From contig DIJW01000118.1 of assembly GCA_002421475.1 (NCBI GenBank), positions 4,559 through 9,972 of the forward strand: a stretch of DNA of 5,414 nt, read 5' to 3'. Shown here piece after piece: positions 1 to 5,414 of this stretch. Source of the stretch: Thiomicrospira sp. UBA5634 (GTDB lineage: Bacteria; Pseudomonadota; Gammaproteobacteria; Thiomicrospirales; Thiomicrospiraceae). Made by a program: the position numbers and the translations under genes. Every line of letters begins with the position of its first letter. Position 1 is the stretch's first letter. Below the pieces are notes generated by a model. It had not been told where the DNA came from, made no database searches, and saw nothing but the letters and a program-made list of their open reading frames with translations.

Positions 1-1124
1 AAAAACCGGTGCAGTTTGTTATCGGTGGTGGCACTTATGAACAGTTAGCGCAGTGGCGAGATATTTTGCTGGATAAGTTACGTGCCGACAATCCTGGTTT
101 AGAAGGCTTGGATTCAGACTATAAAGAAACTAAACCGCAATTGCGCGTCAGTATTGATTATGAGCGCGCCGCCGATTTGGGTGTCACCACCTTGGAAATT
201 GGGCGTACATTACAAACCTTACTAGGCTCAAGAACGGTTACGACCTTTGTAGAGCAAGGTGAAGAGTACGATATTATTTTGGAGGCGGATCGAGATTTAT
301 ATAACACGCCCCAAAGTATGGACACGATTTATGTTCGTTCAGCCACAACCAAGGAATTGATTGCGTTATCGAATGTGGTCACAATCGAAGAGTTTGCTGA
401 TTCCGGCACACTTAATCGTTATAACCGCATGCGCGCCATTACGATTGAGGCCAATTTAGCCGCGAATTATAGTTTGGGCGAAGCACTTAAACATCTTGAA
501 GGCTTGGCGCGTGAACATTTACCGGCGGATGCGATGATTGATTACAAAGGCCAATCGCGTGATTTTCAAACATCAGGCAGTGCGGTGCTGTTTGTGTTTT
601 TGTTAGGCCTAGTGGTGGTGTTTTTGGTATTAGCGGCGCAGTTTGAAAGTTTTGTCAGTCCTTTTATTATTATGTTTACCGTGCCGTTAGCGGTGGGGGG
701 TGGGTTGCTCGGTTTATGGATTCATGGGCTGAGTTTAAATCTTTACACCCAAATTGGATTGGTGATGCTGGTTGGTTTAGCCACTAAAAACGGTATTTTG
801 ATTGTTGAGTTTGCTAACCAGTTGCGTGACAAAGGGCATGCTTTTTATGATGCGCTGTTTGAAGCATCGTGTTTACGTTTACGCCCGATTTTGATGACAG
901 CCATTACAACTTGTGTTGGCGCGATACCATTGATTTTATCTTCCGGCGCAGGTGCTGAAACACGTTATGTGATTGGTATTGTGTTGTTGTGGGGGGTGGC
1001 GTTGGCGACCTTATTTACCCTGTTTGTAATCCCGGTTATTTATCAATGGCTTGGGAAGTATAGTCAACCAGCGGGTACAAATGAGCGTAAACTGGAAATT
1101 GAAATCGGTGAGACGAATCTGTAG
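1..1124 (+). CDS. RND (AcrB/HAE1-type) efflux permease, C-terminal part, 5' end outside window
   Basis: This is the last ~373 codons of a proton-driven inner-membrane efflux permease, which normally exports drugs or other toxic compounds through a periplasmic adaptor and an outer-membrane channel. The frame is open from base 3. The GTG at 9-11 is an internal valine (Lys-Pro-Val-Gln-Phe), not a start, so about two thirds of a typical ~1,030-residue protein lies upstream. Counting from that valine, residues 1-190 are the second periplasmic porter/docking half. Membrane helices follow at about 192-211, 218-238, 247-269, 294-311 and 320-347, matching TM8-TM12. The TM10 motif GLATKNGILIVEFA contains K260, equivalent to AcrB Lys940. 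The TM11 motif RLRPILMT contains R290 and T297, equivalent to AcrB Arg971 and Thr978; all are proton-relay residues. The TM4 aspartates are out of view. A short hydrophilic tail ends at TAG 1122-1124. Substrate cannot be inferred. The family call is secure. Confidence 0.95.
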   Translation, partial: KPVQFVIGGGTYEQLAQWRDILLDKLRADNPGLEGLDSDYKETKPQLRVSIDYERAADLGVTTLEIGRTLQTLLGSRTVTTFVEQGEEYDIILEADRDLYNTPQSMDTIYVRSATTKELIALSNVVTIEEFADSGTLNRYNRMRAITIEANLAANYSLGEALKHLEGLAREHLPADAMIDYKGQSRDFQTSGSAVLFVFLLGLVVVFLVLAAQFESFVSPFIIMFTVPLAVGGGLLGLWIHGLSLNLYTQIGLVMLVGLATKNGILIVEFANQLRDKGHAFYDALFEASCLRLRPILMTAITTCVGAIPLILSSGAGAETRYVIGIVLLWGVALATLFTLFVIPVIYQWLGKYSQPAGTNERKLEIEIGETNL

Positions 1125-1258
1125 TGCATGCAAATTAGATTATTTGGAATCATTTAAATAGTATTTTATGGTGCGTTTTTTTCACTTTTACTCCTAATTA
1201 AATTTTTGATTAATTGGGATTAAAGGTATAAATTGTTATGTTGTGAGTTTATCCTAAC

Positions 1259-1288
1259 TTGGGAAATTTGGTCATAAAACCGTAATAT
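1259..1288 (+). promoter_or_regulatory. Possible sigma-70 promoter for the chemoreceptor
   Basis: TTGGGA (1259-1264) and TAATAT (1283-1288) are separated by 18 bp. They match the -35 and -10 consensus at 4 of 6 positions each. Transcription would begin near 1295, which places both downstream palindromes at or just after the start site, a position typical of repressor operators. The region is so AT-rich that chance matches are expected. TATAAT hexamers inside the palindromes (1304-1309 and 1327-1332) are better -10 matches but lack a good -35 at the right distance. Another weak candidate is TATAAA at 1227-1232. Confidence 0.25.
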
Positions 1289-1293
1289 ATGTA

Positions 1294-1309
1294 ATTATAC
1301 GTGTATAAT
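1294..1309. promoter_or_regulatory. Palindromic operator-like site, copy 1
   Basis: ATTATAC-GT-GTATAAT has perfect 7-bp arms around a 2-bp centre, a size and symmetry typical of a site for a dimeric helix-turn-helix regulator. Each arm also spells a -10-like TATAAT, one on each strand (1304-1309 on +, 1294-1299 on -). I cannot assign it to a known regulator family. The palindrome is seen directly; binding is inferred. Confidence 0.5.
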
Positions 1310-1316
1310 ATCTTGA

Positions 1317-1332
1317 ATTATACGTGTATAAT
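1317..1332. promoter_or_regulatory. Palindromic operator-like site, copy 2
   Basis: This is an exact second copy of the palindrome at 1294-1309, with centres 23 bp apart, slightly more than two helical turns. Two dimers could therefore bind on nearly the same face of the DNA. It is the copy nearer the chemoreceptor gene. Its TATAAT (1327-1332) could alternatively act as a -10 element. Confidence 0.5.
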
Positions 1333-1390
1333 ATCTTGAATTAATAGCATATTTATTTACAGAACTAAGTTTCACTTCTACGAAATCTGC

Positions 1391-1394
1391 GGGG
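1391..1394 (+). promoter_or_regulatory. Weak Shine-Dalgarno for the chemoreceptor
   Basis: GGGG lies five T residues before the ATG at 1400. It pairs only partly with the anti-Shine-Dalgarno sequence. The start is nevertheless well placed: no other ATG occurs in frame between the upstream in-frame stop TGA at 1337-1339 and this codon. Confidence 0.45.
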
Positions 1395-1399
1395 TTTTT

Positions 1400-4003
1400 A
1401 TGTCGATACAATCTTCTACTTCTTTACGCACTAAGGTGATTGGTATCGCTACACTGGTTGGTGTGGTGGTTGCTTTTGCTGTGGGATTAATGATGTATCT
1501 GAGTTCAGTTCAACCTGTAAAAGGTCAGGTTGAGAGCCGCTTGATTAATGATATGAAAGTGTATATTGATGCACAAATGGATTTGAAAGTACAAAGTGGT
1601 GTTATGGGCGCAACTGCCATGACATTGCAAACTAATGTCATGGAGTCTTTAGTCGTTGAAGACCGTGATATGGTGCTGGATTTATTTGCGGGAGTCCGTG
1701 ATGGTTTCCGTTCTAAATCCATTTTTCAGAACATTGCAACCATTTTGATGACCGCAGATGGTCGCATGATGATTCGTTCGTGGGATTTAGAAAGTTATGG
1801 GCAAGATGCTTCAAACAGCCCACTGGTTCGTCGTGCCATGAAAGAGCGTAAAGCATTCGGCGCATTAGGGGTTGGTGCGCGTGGGGTTGGCGTCATGGCC
1901 ATTTCTCCAGTGATTACAGATGGTGAGTTTCTAGGCATGATTTCGCTTATTCAAGGATTAGCCTCTGTGGTTAATGATTTTAAAACAACTAATAATGGTG
2001 ATTGGTTGTTACTAGCGGACAAACGTTATATTGCTGAAAAATACGGTTCGATGCCAAATGTAGATGCAAATAAAGCGATTAGTGAACATTATGTATTAGC
2101 GAACAATGGCTGGTTTAAATCTGATGTGGTAGATCTTGCAAGTAAAATTTATGTGCCAACGGACGGCGAAAAAAATAACCTGTTCGTTGCAGAAGGCAAA
2201 GTTGTAATCGATTTACCGGCTTATGATGAAGAAGGCTTGGTGTTTGGTAGACATCTATTTTTACTGGATGAATCGGTTTATTCAGGCCCAATTCAAACAG
2301 CAATGAATAATGCTTGGTTATCACTAATTGGTGTATTGGGTGGTATTTTTGCATTGACATTTGCGTTAGTCATTGCAATTGGTCGCATGGTGATTGCGCC
2401 GTTACAAAAAGTGCAACAAGTAACGGATGAAATCATTCGCAGCGGCGATTTTAAGATTCGTGCTCAAGTCAAATCCATGGATGAAGTTGGCAAAACTTCA
2501 ACTGCAATTAATCAGTTATTAGCTAATGTAAGTGACGCATTAAATGAGTCAAATCGCACGATTGCGGCAATTGCGCAGGGCGATTTTACGCAGCGAATTA
2601 ATGGAAACTACGTTGGCGACTTGGATAAGTTGAAAGTTGGTATCAATAGTAGCGCAGACAATATAGCCCAGGTCATGAAGCAGTTTAGTCGCACGATGCA
2701 GGCGATGCGTGATGGAGAGTTTAATATCAATATCAAATGTGAAGCGAAAGGCGATTATTTGGTGATGATGAACAACGCACAAGCTGCCATGAACGAAATG
2801 AACGGTATTATTGCTCAGGTTAATGAAGTCATGGGCTATATGTCTGAGGGGCAGTTTGGGCATCGTGTAACCTTGGATGCGCGTGGCGAATTGAATGTAT
2901 TGAAAGAGCGCATCAATGATTCAATGGAGCAACTTGATAATGCGATTAAAGATATTACGCGGATTGTTGTTGCGCAAAGTGATGGTGATTTAACACAGTC
3001 AATTACCGCCGATTATGAAGGTGATTTATTGACTTTGAAAAATGCGGTTAATCGTTCGTTAGAGAAGTTGGCGGAGATTGTTTCACAAGCTGTTCAAGCT
3101 GCAGATATTGTGAACAATGCAGCAGAAGAAGTTTCGCGTGGAGCAATGGATTTAAGTCAGCGTGTGCAAGAACAAGCGGCCGCGTTGGAGCAAACATCTG
3201 CCACTATGGATGAAATGAACTCTGCGGTACAAAATAACACTGATAATGCGCAGCAGGCTGCCGGCTTGGCAACAAAGGTACAGAAAGAAGCCTCCCAAGG
3301 TGAGCAGGTGATGCAAGAAACAATTGGTGCGATGAGTGCCATTCAGGAATCCAGTCATAAAATTTCTGATATTGTCAGTTTGATTGATGGTATTGCGTTC
3401 CAAACCAACTTGTTAGCATTGAATGCTGCGGTTGAAGCTGCACGTGCAGGGGATCATGGTCGCGGCTTTGCGGTGGTGGCAGGAGAGGTTCGCGCATTGG
3501 CGCAAAAATCTGCTGAAGCCGCAAAAGATATTAAAAACCTGATTGATGAAAGCGTAAAACGTATTGATGACGGAACACAGTTGGCAACGCAGTCAGGTGA
3601 AGTGTTGGTTGGAATCACCCGCTCTATCGGTGAGGTGACCGAGATGATTAACCAAATTGCACGAGCTTCGGCGGAACAGGCTGAAGGGGTATCGCAAGTT
3701 CATACGGCAATTAGTGATATCGACGGCGCTACCCAGCAAAATGCGGCGTTAGTTGAACAGACATCCGCGGCGGCAGAAAGTATGAGTGAACAGGCGACAG
3801 AGTTAAGTAGTAATATGGCGTTCTTTAAAACCGGCACATCAACTTCACAGCGCGCACCTAAGGCGCAACTTGCAGCTGCCAAACCGACGACTTTAAGTGC
3901 TCCTCAGTCAGTAAAACAGCCGAGCAGTTTAAGCAAGCCTGTTTCTAATGATGGAATAAAGAAACCGCTAAAAAAAGATGATGATGAATGGGCTGATTTT
4001 TAA
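1400..4003 (+). CDS. Methyl-accepting chemotaxis protein with Cache-like sensor and five-module HAMP array
   Basis: This 867-residue transmembrane chemoreceptor would control the CheA kinase through CheW. TM1 spans about residues 12-34 and TM2 about 305-328. The periplasmic part (~36-304) looks like a double-Cache (dCache_3-like) sensor: RSWDLESYGQD (126-136) and the stretch ISPVITDGEFLG to IQGL (168-187) resemble that family. Ligand is unknown. The cytoplasmic part begins with a HAMP domain (329-~380) and continues with four HAMP-like modules whose connector glycines G349, G394, G439, G484 and G529 are exactly 45 residues apart. The signalling hairpin (~580-810) aligns without gaps to E. coli Tsr from the first methylation helix to the tip, so it is the 36-heptad class. 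Tip residues F667, L671, L674, E679 and R682 match the CheA/CheW contact set. Likely methylation pairs are E597/Q598 and E786/Q787. A flexible Ala/Ser/Pro/Lys linker ends in EWADF (863-867), a WxxF-type CheR/CheB tether. It appears to be transcribed alone. Confidence 0.96.
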   Translation: MSIQSSTSLRTKVIGIATLVGVVVAFAVGLMMYLSSVQPVKGQVESRLINDMKVYIDAQMDLKVQSGVMGATAMTLQTNVMESLVVEDRDMVLDLFAGVRDGFRSKSIFQNIATILMTADGRMMIRSWDLESYGQDASNSPLVRRAMKERKAFGALGVGARGVGVMAISPVITDGEFLGMISLIQGLASVVNDFKTTNNGDWLLLADKRYIAEKYGSMPNVDANKAISEHYVLANNGWFKSDVVDLASKIYVPTDGEKNNLFVAEGKVVIDLPAYDEEGLVFGRHLFLLDESVYSGPIQTAMNNAWLSLIGVLGGIFALTFALVIAIGRMVIAPLQKVQQVTDEIIRSGDFKIRAQVKSMDEVGKTSTAINQLLANVSDALNESNRTIAAIAQGDFTQRINGNYVGDLDKLKVGINSSADNIAQVMKQFSRTMQAMRDGEFNINIKCEAKGDYLVMMNNAQAAMNEMNGIIAQVNEVMGYMSEGQFGHRVTLDARGELNVLKERINDSMEQLDNAIKDITRIVVAQSDGDLTQSITADYEGDLLTLKNAVNRSLEKLAEIVSQAVQAADIVNNAAEEVSRGAMDLSQRVQEQAAALEQTSATMDEMNSAVQNNTDNAQQAAGLATKVQKEASQGEQVMQETIGAMSAIQESSHKISDIVSLIDGIAFQTNLLALNAAVEAARAGDHGRGFAVVAGEVRALAQKSAEAAKDIKNLIDESVKRIDDGTQLATQSGEVLVGITRSIGEVTEMINQIARASAEQAEGVSQVHTAISDIDGATQQNAALVEQTSAAAESMSEQATELSSNMAFFKTGTSTSQRAPKAQLAAAKPTTLSAPQSVKQPSSLSKPVSNDGIKKPLKKDDDEWADF

Positions 4004-4017
4004 TTAAGCCTGACAGC

Positions 4018-4044
4018 AAAAGCCCCCAAATTGGGGGCTTTTTT
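4018..4044 (+). terminator. Rho-independent terminator between convergent genes
   Basis: AGCCCCC (4021-4027) pairs with GGGGGCT (4033-4039) around an AAATT loop, and AAA (4018-4020) can extend the stem with TTT (4040-4042). The T-run covers 4039-4044. It begins 15 bp after the chemoreceptor stop codon. On the opposite strand the flanking A4 (4018-4021) gives a shorter U-run, so it may also end rlmD transcripts, whose stop lies 44 bp away. Confidence 0.93.
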
Positions 4045-4087
4045 ATATATAGAGGGGACGATTTTAATATTATTCAAATATTAATCT

Positions 4088-5332
4088 TTAACGTTTTTCC
4101 ATTAAAACGAGACTTTCAAAATGGCTGGTATGACTAAACATATCAAATATTGCCGCCCGAGTAATCCGATAACCTTGCGTTTCTAACAATTGCAGATCTC
4201 GAATTAAAGTCACGCTGTTACATGAAACATACACAATTTTAGTTGGATTTATTTGTGACAAATGCTGACAAACTAATTGTGCTCCTTGGCGCCCCGGGTC
4301 AAGTAATACGGCGTCATATTCGGTGCGCCACCAGGCCTGGTGATCAAAGGGTTTGAATAAGTCTGTTTGATAAAATGTCGCATTAAGCAATTGATTGTGT
4401 TGCGCGTTATTTTTGGCATAGGTTACAGCTTCAGTATTGCCTTCAATGCCGACAACGTGAGCCGCTTGTTTTGCCAAGGCTAAAGTAAAGTTGCCGACTC
4501 CGCAGAAAAGGTCTAATACCCGACTGGTTGGCCGCAAGTCTAACCACTGGCAAGCCTGAGAAACTAATACCTGATTAACGTCAGCGTTAACTTGTATAAA
4601 ACCTTGAGGTGAAAACTCAAGTTTAAGGGTATTTAACTCATAATACGGCGAACCTTGAGTGAGCGGTTTTCCAACTGCAGTAGCATCAAGCCATATACCG
4701 TTGGCTGCTTCAACCAATTGAATTTCGCGATCAGTGCGGCTAGCCAATGGCAATAAATCAAAACGTATTTGTTGGTAAGCTTTGTTGAGTGCAGGCGTTA
4801 AAATTGGGCAAGATTCAATATCAATAATTTGATGACTGTCAGCTTGACGAAATCCCATACAAGCTTGTTTTGTTTTTGGATCTTTACCCAAAACAAATCT
4901 TGCCCGACGGCGATATTCGCGATGTTCAAAGCCTACTAGGGGCATTTTTTCCAGCTTGCGACAGTCTAGTGTTTTGCAAAGTTGGTCGAAGAAATTTTGC
5001 TGTTTCCAATAACGTTGTGCTGACAGTGAAATATGCTGCAGACTACAGCCGCCACATTGACCGTAATAACGACAAAATGGGGTTGCGCTGGCGGTGGAGT
5101 GTTCTTGCCAGGCTACCACTTTGGCTTCTGCATAGTGGTTTTCATCTTGCAGAATTTTAATATCAACCACATCTCCCGGTACGGCTTGGCGAATAAATAC
5201 GGCTTTGCCATCAATACGTGCGACACCTCGACCATCATGGGTTAATCCTTCAATTGTTAACCCTGCATATTGGCCTTTAAGTTGGCTGGCTGATGGCTTT
5301 TTTTTCCGTTGCGTGCGTTGCGGTAATTTCAT
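4088..5332 (-). CDS. rlmD: 23S rRNA (uracil-1939-C5)-methyltransferase RlmD (RumA)
   Basis: The product is a cytoplasmic SAM-dependent enzyme that makes 5-methyluridine at position 1939 of 23S rRNA (E. coli numbering). It has 414 residues, close to E. coli RlmD (433). A basic N-terminus leads into a TRAM RNA-binding domain (~18-77). The iron-sulphur ligands are C87, C93, C96 and C175, in the family pattern CX5CX2C plus a distant Cys. The C-terminal Rossmann domain carries SAM motif I, LDLFCGVGNFTL (273-284), and LLDPGRQGA (343-351). The catalytic nucleophile is C371 in YVSCNSVTL, and the general base is E406 in HTSHFESLVL. All expected catalytic and cluster residues are present, so it should be active. 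RlmC and TrmA are close relatives; the TRAM domain plus complete cluster favours RlmD. The start is fixed because an in-frame TAG lies 12 bp upstream (5345-5347) with no alternative start between. No clear Shine-Dalgarno is visible. Confidence 0.95.
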   Translation of the reverse strand: MKLPQRTQRKKKPSASQLKGQYAGLTIEGLTHDGRGVARIDGKAVFIRQAVPGDVVDIKILQDENHYAEAKVVAWQEHSTASATPFCRYYGQCGGCSLQHISLSAQRYWKQQNFFDQLCKTLDCRKLEKMPLVGFEHREYRRRARFVLGKDPKTKQACMGFRQADSHQIIDIESCPILTPALNKAYQQIRFDLLPLASRTDREIQLVEAANGIWLDATAVGKPLTQGSPYYELNTLKLEFSPQGFIQVNADVNQVLVSQACQWLDLRPTSRVLDLFCGVGNFTLALAKQAAHVVGIEGNTEAVTYAKNNAQHNQLLNATFYQTDLFKPFDHQAWWRTEYDAVLLDPGRQGAQLVCQHLSQINPTKIVYVSCNSVTLIRDLQLLETQGYRITRAAIFDMFSHTSHFESLVLMEKR

Positions 5333-5389
5333 AAATTCTGCGTGCTAAAAATATAAGAGGAGAATGGGGTCAAGTTTTGAATAGAAAAA
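5333..5389 (-). promoter_or_regulatory. rlmD leader with weak promoter-like elements
   Basis: This 57-bp gap separates the tRNA 3' end from the rlmD start, both read on the minus strand. TTGACC (5373-5368) is a fair -35 box. The sequence 17 bp after it (TTTTAG, 5350-5345) is a poor -10, and the better TATATT (5355-5350) lies only 12 bp away. A T5 run follows the tRNA CCA directly without an additional hairpin. Either a weak promoter here or read-through from the tRNA could drive rlmD. Confidence 0.25.
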
Positions 5390-5414
5390 TGGTGCGCCCG
5401 AAGGGATTCGAACC
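5390..5414 (-). tRNA. tRNA 3' end, truncated by window edge (possibly tRNA-Arg)
   Basis: Read on the minus strand, the last 25 bases are the end of a tRNA. They comprise the T-loop core GGTTCGAATCC, the 3' T-stem strand CCCTT, the 3' acceptor strand CGGGCGC, discriminator A73 and an encoded CCA. The 5' acceptor strand is therefore predicted to be GCGCCCG, which begins several gammaproteobacterial arginine tRNAs. That identity is only an inference, because the anticodon arm lies beyond 5414. The tRNA is co-directional with rlmD and 57 bp upstream of it. Confidence 0.93.

Larger units (their letters stand above)
1293..1338. repeat. Two-copy 23-bp tandem direct repeat
   Basis: Bases 1293-1315 and 1316-1338 are identical over 23 bp, with five further matching bases (1339-1343) before the pattern breaks. 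Each unit contains the same near-palindrome followed by ATCTTG. Perfect identity in a non-coding leader implies either recent duplication or selection on a pair of binding sites. It lies 57-107 bp before the chemoreceptor start. Confidence 0.95.
1125..1399. other. AT-rich intergenic region between permease and chemoreceptor
   Basis: This 275-bp stretch has no credible coding region. It serves as the permease trailer and the chemoreceptor leader. Bases 1192-1201 can pair with 1210-1219 (TCCTAATTAA with TTAATTGGGA, one G-U wobble, 8-nt loop), but the stem is AU-rich and lacks a following T-run, so I do not call it a terminator. A T7 run at 1176-1182 has no GC-rich stem before it. The clearest structure is the 23-bp tandem repeat at 1293-1338. 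No FliA-type (sigma-28) motif pair was recognised, although motility genes often use one. Confidence 0.8.

Noticed and set aside
9..11. GTG as a translation start for the permease
   Set aside because: The frame is open upstream to the window edge (Lys-Pro before it), and the protein lacks the first two thirds of the RND fold. It is an internal valine of a truncated gene.
1131..1146. Short inverted repeat CAAAT/ATTTG after the permease stop
   Set aside because: It has only five A/T-rich pairs and no poly-T tail, and is expected by chance.
1192..1219. Hairpin as a terminator for the permease gene
   Set aside because: The stem is almost all A-U pairs and is followed by ATTAAAGG, not a T-run. 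In such AT-rich DNA it is weak evidence.
1221..1247. FliA (sigma-28) promoter starting with TAAAGGTA
   Set aside because: The first half resembles the -35 element, but the required GCCGATAA-like -10 is absent at the proper spacing.
1525..3882. Minus-strand open frames within the chemoreceptor gene
   Set aside because: They overlap a clearly coding receptor, have no recognisable domains, and are antisense shadows of its codon pattern.
4870..5245. Plus-strand open frames over the 5' part of rlmD
   Set aside because: They lie opposite the TRAM and iron-sulphur coding region of rlmD and show no family motif of their own.

Overview
The window looks like ordinary chromosomal DNA of a moderately AT-rich gammaproteobacterium. 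The supports are an HAE1-type RND efflux permease, an E. coli Tsr-like chemoreceptor signalling domain ending in a CheR-tether pentapeptide, an RlmD-type rRNA methyltransferase, and a tRNA gene with an encoded CCA end. A motile, free-living, possibly aquatic lineage is plausible, but genus cannot be fixed from sequence alone. There is no phage gene, insertion sequence or CRISPR array.

Layout, left to right. Positions 1-1124 (+) hold the C-terminal third or so of an inner-membrane RND drug/solute efflux permease whose start lies outside the window. Positions 1125-1399 are an AT-rich intergenic region with a two-copy 23-bp tandem repeat. Each copy carries a 16-bp operator-like palindrome. Positions 1400-4003 (+) encode a large methyl-accepting chemotaxis protein: a periplasmic Cache-like sensor, five HAMP-like modules spaced at exactly 45 residues, a 36-heptad-class signalling hairpin and a terminal EWADF. 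A strong rho-independent terminator (4018-4044) separates it from the convergent gene rlmD (4088-5332, -). Upstream of rlmD, on the same strand, is the 3' end of a tRNA gene cut by the window edge (5390-5414).

The genes do not form one pathway. The permease probably belongs to an operon extending off the left edge. The chemoreceptor is monocistronic, with its own leader and terminator. rlmD and the tRNA are translation genes that may share a transcript. The parts most worth attention are the regular poly-HAMP array and the duplicated palindrome in front of the chemoreceptor. I see no convincing evidence for an undescribed multi-gene system here.
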